The notes under the pieces were generated by a model. It was not told the origin of the DNA and did not search any database. It was given only the letters and a program-made list of their open reading frames with translations. Shown piece by piece: positions 35,547 through 44,266 of a stretch of 59,741 nt of DNA. The first letter of the stretch is position 1, and the number at the start of each line of letters is the position of its first letter. The position numbers and the translations under genes were made by a program. The stretch is from Nanobdellota archaeon (GTDB lineage: Archaea; Nanobdellota; Nanobdellia; Parvarchaeales; Parvarchaeaceae), in assembly GCA_021846665.1 (NCBI GenBank), contig JAJZWM010000002.1, forward strand, positions 1 through 59,741. Reading direction: 5' to 3'.

Positions 35547-36209
35547 CTAAGGTTTTATGTAATCTTTCCAATTTTCATTATCTTTTTCAATAGGTACATA
35601 ATGAGTATTTTCATTTATCTCATTTTCACTAATACTTGCAAGTCTAGGATTACTTGGATTGTTATGCTCTAATATATCTAGAATTTTCTTGCCATTCTCA
35701 AAAGAAGGGTAGATATGCCAACAAACTGTTTGTCCATCTCTATTTTTTCTTATATCCTCTAACACATATTCCCGCTTTTCGTCTATATCACTATTCTCTG
35801 GGTTATCTGCCAACATAACTTTATAGTATCTAAAAAAGTTATCCTCGGTATTAATTCTCTTTTTATCAGATAAATCTATTAGATAGAGAAGATTCTCTTT
35901 CAAGCGATTACTAAAAAAGTCACTGTCATTTACTTCAGAGGTGTAATTAACTCTTAAAGGAACACTGTTTTTAAATAAATAAAGAAAGTCCTCTCCGTCC
36001 TTATTAACGATATACGCATGTAACCTTTTATAAGTCAAAAGCTCTGAATTTTTATACAATTTATATTCTGGATCTAATTCATTACCAGATGGATTTATCT
36101 TCAAAACTGCAAAAGAAAATGCAAACTCCTCATCGGCTGTATATCCATTATAAGAATCTATTTTTTCGGCTCCAGTTAATAATGATTCTAATAATTTTTC
36201 TTTTTCCAT
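35547..36209 (-). CDS. unknown soluble protein
   Basis: The protein has 220 residues, acidic, with no signal peptide or membrane segment and no motif that I recognise. It has many aromatic and Asp/Glu/Lys residues and looks like a mixed alpha/beta cytosolic protein. It stands alone between PEP carboxykinase and mscS, with short AT-rich gaps. Confidence 0.5.
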   Translation of the reverse strand: MEKEKLLESLLTGAEKIDSYNGYTADEEFAFSFAVLKINPSGNELDPEYKLYKNSELLTYKRLHAYIVNKDGEDFLYLFKNSVPLRVNYTSEVNDSDFFSNRLKENLLYLIDLSDKKRINTEDNFFRYYKVMLADNPENSDIDEKREYVLEDIRKNRDGQTVCWHIYPSFENGKKILDILEHNNPSNPRLASISENEINENTHYVPIEKDNENWKDYIKP

Positions 36210-36292
36210 AATTTTTATAGAAAAATTCTAATATATAAAGATTATTATTTGTAAAATTTACAATAATACCTATTAAAATTGAAATCTAACAA

Positions 36293-38071
36293 TTAATATT
36301 CCTGAACGCTTTTGTACATTTTATCGAACTCATACCAAAGTTTGGAAGGTAGATTCTTTTCAAATTTTTTAAAGAAGACTTTTACTTCATTTAATTCCTT
36401 TAACCAGCCTTGCTTATCAAAATAGAATAACTCCTCAATTTTTTCTTTTCTTATATTCAACCCCTTTAAATCTAAATCTTTTATATTAGGTATAAAACCA
36501 ATAGGCAATTCAATTGCATTTACTTTTTTATCAACTCTATCAATCATCCATTTTAGCACTCTAAAATTTTCACCAAAACCCGGCCATATATAATTTCCTT
36601 TTTCATCTTTTCTAAACCAATTTACATTAAAAACCTTTGGTGGATTTTTTACTTTATCAGCAACATCAAACCAATGTTTAAAATAATCCCCCATATTATA
36701 ACCACAAAATGCAAGCATTGACATCGGATCAGATCTTACTATGCCTGTAGAAGCAGACTGCGCAGCAGTTGTTTCTGCTCTCGTCATCGCTCCTAGTAAT
36801 ATACCTTGTTCAAATGTCTTTGCTTCATATACTAAAGGGATAAGTGAAGAGCGTCTGCCACCAAATAACATTATTGATAATTCAACACCATTTGGATCTT
36901 CATATGACTTAGATTTGAATTTATACTGTTTTAACGGGGTAGTAAATCTTGAATTTTTATGTGCTGCTTCTTTACCGTTTCCAGTATGCCATTCCGTACC
37001 TGTCCAATCATATAGGAGTTCTGTAGGCTCACTTAAACCTTCCCACCAAGGTGTATTGTTCTTTGGATTTAAAGCGACGTTCGTAAAAATCGTATTTTTC
37101 TTAAGTGACTCCAGTATATTTGGATTACTACTTGGGCCCGTACCATATGCAACTCCAAAGAAACCATTTTCAGGGTTTATACCTCTAAGTTCTCCTCCTT
37201 TACCTACAAAAAGCCAGCTTATATCATCACCAACTGTTCTTGCTTCAAATTCATTGAAATTAGAAGGCGGCTTTATCATTGCCAAGTTTGTTTTACCGCT
37301 TGCACTTGGTAATGCACCGCTTATATAATACTTATTTTTTCTCTTCTTATCAGATACTTCAAGAAGAAACATGTGCTCTGCTAACCATCCTTCATCTCTT
37401 GCAGCTACACTTGCTATTCTTAAAGCGTGTGGTTTTTTGCTTAGTATCGCATTTCCACCGTATTCTGTGTTTATACTCATTAACAACAATTCATCTGGAA
37501 AATGGCAGATATACCTATTTTTAATGCTTAAATCGCCTGTCGAATGTAATGCTCTCACATATTTTTTCTTCTTTCCTATCTCTTTTACAGCAACTTGACC
37601 CATCCTTGTAAGTATACGCATATTTAATACTACATATGCACTATCAGTTATTTCAATACCAACCTGAGAAAAATCTGAATTTTCAGGGCCCATTAAATAT
37701 GGAATAATATACATTGTCTTCCCTCTCATCACTCCATCAAAAAGTCCCCACATCATTTTAAATGCTTTTTCTTTTTTCATCCACCTATTTGTTGGCCCTG
37801 CCTCTTCCGCATTTTCAGTGCATATCAAGGTTCTATCTTCTACTCTTGCAACATCATCTCTCTGCGTGCGATAAAGATAGCAGTTTTCATATTCTTTTTC
37901 ATTAAGTTTTATCCATTTTCCTTCATTTGTAAGTAGATTATTTAACTCAGCGTTCTCTTCATCGGATCCATCACACCAGTATACTTTGTCAGGCTTTGTT
38001 CTTTCCTTGACTTCATAAACCCATGAAACCAAAGAACCTGGTAAAGACTTAATATCTTTTTCATCTAGCAT
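36293..38071 (-). CDS. pckG: GTP-dependent phosphoenolpyruvate carboxykinase
   Basis: The protein has 592 residues, normal length. NTEYGGNAILSKKPHALRIAS, GALPSASGKTNLAMIKPP (P-loop, 252-269), TVGDDISWLFVG, NPENGFFGVAYGTGPSSNPN and WPGFGENFRVLKWMIDR are all classic GTP-type PEPCK blocks. It interconverts oxaloacetate and phosphoenolpyruvate for gluconeogenesis or anaplerosis. In the usual PSACGKT loop the reactive Cys is Ser258 here. This links the carbohydrate genes nearby to central metabolism. Confidence 0.96.
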   Translation of the reverse strand: MLDEKDIKSLPGSLVSWVYEVKERTKPDKVYWCDGSDEENAELNNLLTNEGKWIKLNEKEYENCYLYRTQRDDVARVEDRTLICTENAEEAGPTNRWMKKEKAFKMMWGLFDGVMRGKTMYIIPYLMGPENSDFSQVGIEITDSAYVVLNMRILTRMGQVAVKEIGKKKKYVRALHSTGDLSIKNRYICHFPDELLLMSINTEYGGNAILSKKPHALRIASVAARDEGWLAEHMFLLEVSDKKRKNKYYISGALPSASGKTNLAMIKPPSNFNEFEARTVGDDISWLFVGKGGELRGINPENGFFGVAYGTGPSSNPNILESLKKNTIFTNVALNPKNNTPWWEGLSEPTELLYDWTGTEWHTGNGKEAAHKNSRFTTPLKQYKFKSKSYEDPNGVELSIMLFGGRRSSLIPLVYEAKTFEQGILLGAMTRAETTAAQSASTGIVRSDPMSMLAFCGYNMGDYFKHWFDVADKVKNPPKVFNVNWFRKDEKGNYIWPGFGENFRVLKWMIDRVDKKVNAIELPIGFIPNIKDLDLKGLNIRKEKIEELFYFDKQGWLKELNEVKVFFKKFEKNLPSKLWYEFDKMYKSVQEY

Positions 38072-38248
38072 TATTATTCACCTACAATGTTTTTCGAAGC
38101 TTTTGTACTAAAGATAACTAATTCAAAAGCCGAAACATAGTATTAATATTCATTTAATTGATTTATAGTTTTTTTATTAATGCTATTATTAAAAATACTT
38201 TTTTACTATACCATAAAGTAAAAATTATCTTTTAAAGTCAATTAAAAG

Positions 38249-38256
38249 CTTAAATA
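38249..38256 (+). promoter_or_regulatory. TATA-like box for the AAA ATPase
   Basis: CTTAAATA lies 25-32 bases before ATG 38281. It would place the RNA start at or near that ATG and argues against the in-frame TTG at 38257. Confidence 0.5.
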
Positions 38257-38280
38257 TTGGAAGTTTTCAAAGAGTTAGAT

Positions 38281-39705
38281 ATGACTTTCAACAATAATGC
38301 AATCGATTCTTTGTATACAGCTAAAAAAGAAGTGGGAGAATTAATAAAAGAGAATAAAAACAATGAAAAGTTGAATGAGATAATAAAAAACAAAGGAATA
38401 AAACTTGATGATTTACTGAATGCTGAAGTAAACTTAGAATATAATACTCTTAATATAAAAACTTCATATTATACTAGAGACTACAAAAGTAATATTGTCT
38501 ATCTCATAAACGCAATAGGAGATATAAAGGCTTTTTCCAAAAGCGTTTATAAAAATATACGATTTGATATTGAAAATAATGAAAACGATGAAAGCTATTC
38601 TATAACAGCAATTAATGAAAAAGACGAAAACTTATTCTATTTTAGACTTTCTAAAGGTATTCTTGACAACAATGGATTAAAACATGCCTTTTTATATACA
38701 ACTATATACAAAAATTTCGCAGAAAAACAATCATTTGCAAAGGAATTGTTCTCAATATTGAATGAAAAAGTAATAATAAAAGATATAGAAAATACATATA
38801 AGAATTTATTAATCGAAGGTTCTGACCTGGAAAACCAAAAAAGTTTAACTGATATTCTCAAGGATCTTGGACTAGAAGTTTACAATAGCGATATAAATAT
38901 GAATGCAGTTGGAGGATATGATGATATAAAAGATAGAATTGAAAGAGAAGTATTTACTCCTTTTACACATAAGGATATACTTAATGAAATAAGAAAAATT
39001 ACACGAATAACAAAAAAGAATGAAACGAATAGTGCATTGTTTTATGGAGAACCAGGAACGGGCAAGACATTAATGGCAAGAGTAATATCAAATGAAAACA
39101 AACTAAATTTCATTTATATGAATATGTCACAGATATATTCGCATTGGTATGGCGATTCTCCAAAAAGGATGGAAGCCGCATTTAATCTTGTAAACAGATA
39201 TTCAAAACAAAACGGTAAAACAGTATTATTTATAGATGAAATAGATTCATTAGGAAATAGACAGTACAACAGCAACGAAAGTAACAAGGTACTAAATGTC
39301 CTACTTACAAAATTAAGTGGTATTAAATCTGAAGATAATGAAGATTTACTTTTAATTGGCTGTACAAACCTAATTGAAAATATTGACCCTGCTTTAATAT
39401 CAAGATTCAAAAGCAAAATCCTATTTAGAAAACCAAACGAAGAGGATAGAATCGGTATAATCTCAACATATTCACAAAAACTTTCAGAAAATGATATAAG
39501 ATCATTTGCAAAAAATACTGAAGGACTAACTGGCAGAGACATAGAATCTATAATTTCAATAGCAGAAGAGAATCTTGCATACGATATAGCAAATAAAAAA
39601 ATAGATTACAAAACTCCAAAAATAGAGGATTATATGCATGCATTAAATTTATTCAAAGAGAATCATGAAAAGGAAAAACAGAAAACAAGTGGTCTTTACA
39701 GTTAA
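38281..39705 (+). CDS. AAA ATPase, single AAA domain with unusual N-domain
   Basis: The protein has 474 residues from ATG 38281 (an in-frame TTG at 38257 is less likely because of the TATA spacing). The N-terminal 210 residues match no domain I know. The AAA module has Walker A GEPGTGKT (256-263), Walker B FIDEID (317-322), and NLIENIDPALISRFKSKI with the sensor/Arg-finger region, followed by a C-terminal helical lid. The closest layout is a Cdc48/proteasomal-ATPase-like unfoldase with its own substrate-binding domain. The partner protease or substrate is unknown. Confidence 0.8.
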   Translation: MTFNNNAIDSLYTAKKEVGELIKENKNNEKLNEIIKNKGIKLDDLLNAEVNLEYNTLNIKTSYYTRDYKSNIVYLINAIGDIKAFSKSVYKNIRFDIENNENDESYSITAINEKDENLFYFRLSKGILDNNGLKHAFLYTTIYKNFAEKQSFAKELFSILNEKVIIKDIENTYKNLLIEGSDLENQKSLTDILKDLGLEVYNSDINMNAVGGYDDIKDRIEREVFTPFTHKDILNEIRKITRITKKNETNSALFYGEPGTGKTLMARVISNENKLNFIYMNMSQIYSHWYGDSPKRMEAAFNLVNRYSKQNGKTVLFIDEIDSLGNRQYNSNESNKVLNVLLTKLSGIKSEDNEDLLLIGCTNLIENIDPALISRFKSKILFRKPNEEDRIGIISTYSQKLSENDIRSFAKNTEGLTGRDIESIISIAEENLAYDIANKKIDYKTPKIEDYMHALNLFKENHEKEKQKTSGLYS

Positions 39706-39720
39706 CAATTATAAATTTAC

Positions 39721-39730
39721 TTTTAAATAA
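39721..39730 (+). promoter_or_regulatory. TATA-like box for the beta-propeller gene
   Basis: TTTTAAATAA lies 21-30 bases before ATG 39751, leaderless-type spacing. Confidence 0.5.
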
Positions 39731-39750
39731 TATTAAAAGATATAATAATA

Positions 39751-40710
39751 ATGCAAGAACTAAGTAATATATTCCAAAATAAGCAATTTAAAAAGATAAT
39801 ACTAAAACCTCCAAATCATAAACCTGGTTCATTTAGAGGAGCAGGTGATTTATTGATAAATGGCTTTGGATACTGGCTGACATCTAGGACTAGAACTAAA
39901 GAAAAAAGAGGATACGAAGTAGAGATATTTCATTCAAAAGATGGATATAATTATAAATTAGTTAAAAAAATAAACATAAAAGAATTAGAAAAAGATTTAA
40001 ATTCTAAATTATCAAGTATCGAAGGCCAGCAGATACTTTATAATGAAAAGGAAAAAATTTATTATCTCTATATTTCAATAGATTTCGGAGACAAAAATGC
40101 TCACCTGTGGGAAACTGTTCTAATGACAACCAAAAACCCCTCAAAAAACTGGAAAAACAAAGGTGTTGTGATAAAGCCAGTAAAACCATTTAATACTGCA
40201 AAAGACTTTAACATAAGTTATATAGATGGGCAGTATATAGGTTTATGCAAGGCGTATATTGACACAAAAAACCAGCTTAAAGCAGCGTTGTTTAAAAGTA
40301 AAGACGGGTTAAATTGGAAGTATGAAGGAGTTCCGTTACTAGATAATAGAGAACAACCTAAAGTATTTGCAATTGATGGAAAGCTCTATAAATTTGATAA
40401 TAATATTATATTTTTGGGTTCTTTAGGGAGTTTCTTTAAAAATGGATTAACTGCATCTGACAAGGTGTGTGGATTTAAACTAGACTTAAAAAAGAAGAGA
40501 TTAAAAACAATTTTTATAAATGACTGGGAAATAAAATCAGAATATGAAAATAAAAGGTACCCTCTGCATACTTATTGCACCCCAACATTAGATTACAAAA
40601 AGAAGGAATGGAAAATAGTTATTGAAGCAATAGACCCTAGATACACTAAAAAATTAGGGGTATTTGAAGTAGTCGATAATGTTATATTGTATACATCAAA
40701 AGTATACTAA
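39751..40710 (+). CDS. five-bladed beta-propeller glycosidase-like protein
   Basis: The protein has 319 residues. Repeated strand patterns such as YEVEIFHSKDGYNYKLVKKI and LKAALFKSKDGLNWKYEGVPLL (SKDGxNW blade edges) and the opening SFRGAGDLLINGFGYWLTSRTR fit the five-bladed propeller fold of GH43/GH117/GH130-like enzymes. The catalytic acids are not certain by eye. It has no signal peptide. The alpha/beta hydrolase gene begins six bases after its stop. A sugar or glycan substrate is likely but unknown. Confidence 0.6.
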   Translation: MQELSNIFQNKQFKKIILKPPNHKPGSFRGAGDLLINGFGYWLTSRTRTKEKRGYEVEIFHSKDGYNYKLVKKINIKELEKDLNSKLSSIEGQQILYNEKEKIYYLYISIDFGDKNAHLWETVLMTTKNPSKNWKNKGVVIKPVKPFNTAKDFNISYIDGQYIGLCKAYIDTKNQLKAALFKSKDGLNWKYEGVPLLDNREQPKVFAIDGKLYKFDNNIIFLGSLGSFFKNGLTASDKVCGFKLDLKKKRLKTIFINDWEIKSEYENKRYPLHTYCTPTLDYKKKEWKIVIEAIDPRYTKKLGVFEVVDNVILYTSKVY

Positions 40711-40716
40711 AGCAAT

Positions 40717-41553
40717 ATGAATTTAGAAAAAATAAGGACAAAAACAAAAGACGGTTTATTTTTAGATGGACTTATTTACAAATCCAAAAACAACAATAAA
40801 ACGGTTATTATAAATATACACGGTACTGCAGGTAATTTTTATATACATAATTTTATAGATGAAATGTCGATTGAGTACACAAAGAATAATATTGATTTCA
40901 TGGCAGTTAATAATAGGGGCCATGACTTCATTTCAGAATTTCAGAAAGTTAATAACGAAAACACAGAAATAATTGGATATGCTTACGAAAAATTTGATGA
41001 CTGTATATATGATATAAGTGCTTGGGTGAATTTTGCATCTAGACTAAAATATAGGAATATAATACTACAGGGGCATAGTCTCGGAGCTATAAAAACAACA
41101 TATTATACTTATAAAACAGGAGATAAAAAGATAAAGGGTTTAATCCTTGCTTCTCCTCCCGATATTGTAGGATTATTCTCTAGAAGAGAAACACCAGTTA
41201 AATTGACAAATAACCTATTATTAATAAAGAATAAAAACAGTTTTCAGCTAATATCAAAAAGAACTTTCGATGAGCTTAGAAAAAGAGGGGGGCATGCCGA
41301 TATATTTAACACTTATGATGAAAACAAAAACTCTGTGCTCAAAAAAATAAATATCCCTATATTCGCTTTCCTTGGAGATGTAAAAGAAGCTACGATAATG
41401 AACCCAGTTAAAGCACTTAAAATATTATACAATAAATCACAGAAAACGAATTTTAGTTTTAAGGTCATCCACGGAGCAAACCATGTATATTATAAAAAAG
41501 AAAAAATAGTGGCCAAGGAAGTAGCCAAATGGGTAAAGAAAAATTTTAATTAG
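40717..41553 (+). CDS. alpha/beta hydrolase
   Basis: The protein has 278 residues. An oxyanion strand INIHGTAGNF, NNRGHDF, nucleophile elbow GHSLG (Ser121) and C-terminal VIHGANHVYY (catalytic His), with Asp in FLGDVKEA, make a full catalytic triad. It should be an esterase or related hydrolase in the cytosol. It starts six bases after the propeller gene, suggesting that the pair handles one (perhaps acylated) sugar. Its stop abuts the convergent ABC ATPase stop. Confidence 0.82.
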   Translation: MNLEKIRTKTKDGLFLDGLIYKSKNNNKTVIINIHGTAGNFYIHNFIDEMSIEYTKNNIDFMAVNNRGHDFISEFQKVNNENTEIIGYAYEKFDDCIYDISAWVNFASRLKYRNIILQGHSLGAIKTTYYTYKTGDKKIKGLILASPPDIVGLFSRRETPVKLTNNLLLIKNKNSFQLISKRTFDELRKRGGHADIFNTYDENKNSVLKKINIPIFAFLGDVKEATIMNPVKALKILYNKSQKTNFSFKVIHGANHVYYKKEKIVAKEVAKWVKKNFN

Positions 41554-42540
41554 TTATGAGATTTGCTTTACAAAGCTATTGTCTTTATAAATATTATATT
41601 TGTTTAGTTTGAAATTTATAATTGAACCTACTTCTTTTGGTTTATCTCCTCTCAATACAACCATTGAGCCGTCTTTCATTTCACACATCCAATAGTTAAT
41701 ATCTCCTACTAATTCATTTGTTACAACTTTTGCAGATAGATTTCCTCTCCCAGCTATAGCCCATTCCGGTCTAAAACCCCAGCTTATTGAATCAGTCTTC
41801 TTCATAAAACTCATTGGAAAATTACCTATAAAATCCCCAACCCATTTATTCTTTGGAAAATTATATAGATTTTCAAAAGAATCTATCTGCTGAAATTTAC
41901 CATCATTTAGAACACCTACTCTTGAAGTTATATTTGAAGTCTCTCTTTGATCATGAGTAACGTAAACAAATGTGCTATGAAGCTGTTCACGTAATCTTTT
42001 AAGTTCCTCTCTAGCAGTAAACCTCACTCTTGCATCTAAATTCGAGAAGGGTTCATCCAAAAGAAACATTGAAGGTTCACGCACTAATGCCCTTGCTAAT
42101 GCAACCCTTTGTTTTTGGCCCCCGCTTATTTTTGAAACTGCTGAGGAGAGTATTTCCGAGATACCTAATAGTTTTGCTGCAGAGTTAACTTTCTTTTCAA
42201 TATCATATTTTTTAAATCCGGCAATTTTAAGTGGAAACGCAATGTTTCTATAAACATCCATGTTAGGATACAAAGCAAAACTTTGAAATACCATAGCTAT
42301 ATTTCTTCTATTTGGTGGCAGATCCGTAATATCTTTTCCATCCAAAAGTATCTGTCCAGAATCCGGTTCTTCTATTCCAACTATAATTCTAAGCAAAGTG
42401 CTTTTCCCTGTTCCTGAAGGACCTAATATAGCAAAAAGTTCTCCTTCATAAATTTTAAGGTTAAGATTATCTATAACAATTTTTTTACCAAATTTCTTTG
42501 TTATCCTTTTTAGTTCCAATTTTACTTTATTAGTTTTCAT
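41554..42540 (-). CDS. sugar ABC transporter ATPase (MalK/UgpC-like)
   Basis: The protein has 328 residues. Walker A GPSGTGKST, Q-loop MVFQSFALYPNMDVYRNI, signature SGGQKQRVALARAL, Walker B MFLLDEPFSNLDA and switch VTHDQRET are all intact. The C-terminal 90 residues (SWGFRPEWAIAG...) form the TOBE regulatory domain of CUT1 importers. It powers uptake through the two permeases encoded just upstream; the ATG overlaps the last permease gene by four bases. Confidence 0.93.
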   Translation of the reverse strand: MKTNKVKLELKRITKKFGKKIVIDNLNLKIYEGELFAILGPSGTGKSTLLRIIVGIEEPDSGQILLDGKDITDLPPNRRNIAMVFQSFALYPNMDVYRNIAFPLKIAGFKKYDIEKKVNSAAKLLGISEILSSAVSKISGGQKQRVALARALVREPSMFLLDEPFSNLDARVRFTAREELKRLREQLHSTFVYVTHDQRETSNITSRVGVLNDGKFQQIDSFENLYNFPKNKWVGDFIGNFPMSFMKKTDSISWGFRPEWAIAGRGNLSAKVVTNELVGDINYWMCEMKDGSMVVLRGDKPKEVGSIINFKLNKYNIYKDNSFVKQIS

Positions 42541-43358
42541 CCTGTTATACCTCCTGTCAAGTATATCCCCCTTATATATTTTTGTAGTACTACAGTTAAA
42601 ATAATTACTGGTATCGAAACAACTGCAGCGAAAGCTGCAGCTTGTATTAGGCTACCTTCAGTTATATTTATGTACACTATTACCGGTAGAGTTGGTTTTA
42701 AAGGCGAAAGTATAACTGCAAATGTAAATTCATCCCAGGAAGTAAGCCAAGAAAGTAAAAAGGCTGCGGCTACACCTGCTTTTGCAAGAGGTACTAATAT
42801 GGTGTATATCGTTCTAAAAAGTCCCATACCATCGACTCTTGCTTGACTTTCAAGATCTTTGGGTATAGCTCTAAATGAACCCAATAAAATAAACGTTGCT
42901 AATGGTAAAGTAAACAATGATTGAGCAAGCGCTAAAGCAAACGGACTGTCAAATAATCCAGCCTTTATAAACTCAACAGAGATAGGTATTGCGATTATAA
43001 GTGCCGGTACTAAATTTGCTATAAATAGAAACACCATTATTAAATTCCCTAGTCTTCTATTAAGCTTACTTAGCCCATAAGCAGCTGGTATTGCGATAGC
43101 TAATGTTATAGCCCCAACCATAAAAGCGACTTCTAGGCTTTTGAATAACGGTGCGACAAAATGATATTGTGTTAAAGCACTTATAAAGTTATTCAAAGTC
43201 AATTTAATAGGCAATTGCGATGGAAATAACTTGTCAAGAGTAGTTGTGGTAGGTGAAAAGGAAACTAAAAAAAGTATATACAACGGGTAAATAAAAATTA
43301 TTGCAAAAAGTATAGCCACTGCATATAAGAGGTATTTTTTTATTTGTTTTGTTTTCAT
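42537..43358 (-). CDS. sugar ABC transporter permease (MalG-like)
   Basis: The protein has 273 residues and six membrane segments. The EAA loop SQARVDGMGLFRTIYTILVPLAKAGV is clear and contacts the ATPase. It is the second permease of a CUT1-type importer, beginning one base after the first permease's stop. Confidence 0.92.
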   Translation of the reverse strand: MKTKQIKKYLLYAVAILFAIIFIYPLYILFLVSFSPTTTTLDKLFPSQLPIKLTLNNFISALTQYHFVAPLFKSLEVAFMVGAITLAIAIPAAYGLSKLNRRLGNLIMVFLFIANLVPALIIAIPISVEFIKAGLFDSPFALALAQSLFTLPLATFILLGSFRAIPKDLESQARVDGMGLFRTIYTILVPLAKAGVAAAFLLSWLTSWDEFTFAVILSPLKPTLPVIVYINITEGSLIQAAAFAAVVSIPVIILTVVLQKYIRGIYLTGGITG

Positions 43359-43359
43359 A

Positions 43360-44217
43360 TCAATCAGTTACCTCATAAACACCCATTAACCTTTTTCTGA
43401 ATACAACTATCAATGCAAAACCTAAAACAAACGCAAAGAGAATTGTCGCAGAAGAAAGAGAATAATACAAAGTAGAAGTTGTTGAATAAAATTCATATGT
43501 TATTGTAGTAAGAAGCGGTGGGTTATATCCAAACAGTATTAAAGGCAGTGCAAAAATATTAAACTCTGCAATTCCTCGGACTATCAGTGCTATTGTAACA
43601 AAATCGGCAACATTCGGTAAAGTTATACTAAAAAATCTCCTTATTGGTCCAGCGCCATCAACTGCTGCTGCATTGTATAATTCTGGAGGTATTTGACTCA
43701 TGCCTGCAAAAAGGATTAATGCAACTATGGGGGTAGTTTTCCAAGAGTCTGCAAGCATTGTTGTGAACAATGTCATATAAGTATTTGCATACCAATTTAT
43801 TGCATGTATACCAAATAAAGCCAAGAAGGAGTTGGCATAACCTCCAACTGCAGGAAATATTAATGAAAAAGTATAAGCAGAGACAACCGTAGCTATTCCA
43901 AAAGGTAATATATATATTGTAGAGAAGATAGCCTTTCCCTTCAAAGCCTTTGTAAGTAAAGTGGCAATTATAAAACCAAGAGTAAACTCTATTGTTAAAG
44001 CTCCCGCCGTTAATATAAATGTATTTAGTATTGCTGAAATTATTTTATAATGACCAAGATCAATAAAGTTACTCAATGTCAATTTTCCTGTAGACGGGGA
44101 ATGAAAACTCTGAAAGACGGCAGACAAAGCAGGATAAAAAGAAATCCCAACCAAATAAGCTACTAATGGAAGAATTAAAAGAATTGGTATATACTTACGC
44201 TTTATCCTAAATTTCAT
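43360..44217 (-). CDS. sugar ABC transporter permease (MalF-like)
   Basis: The protein has 285 residues and six membrane segments. The EAA loop PELYNAAAVDGAGPIRRFFSITLPNVADFV is visible. It pairs with the MalG-like permease. The gap to the binding-protein gene is about 50 bases, where binding-protein transcripts are often made in excess. Confidence 0.92.
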   Translation of the reverse strand: MKFRIKRKYIPILLILPLVAYLVGISFYPALSAVFQSFHSPSTGKLTLSNFIDLGHYKIISAILNTFILTAGALTIEFTLGFIIATLLTKALKGKAIFSTIYILPFGIATVVSAYTFSLIFPAVGGYANSFLALFGIHAINWYANTYMTLFTTMLADSWKTTPIVALILFAGMSQIPPELYNAAAVDGAGPIRRFFSITLPNVADFVTIALIVRGIAEFNIFALPLILFGYNPPLLTTITYEFYSTTSTLYYSLSSATILFAFVLGFALIVVFRKRLMGVYEVTD

Positions 44218-44266
44218 AATAGCATATAACTCTTTAAATATTTAAAATTTAGTACAATGATGTTAA

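Noticed and set aside
38257-38280. TTG start for the AAA ATPase
   Set aside because: It overlaps the TATA-like box at 38249-38256. The ATG at 38281 has proper leaderless spacing.
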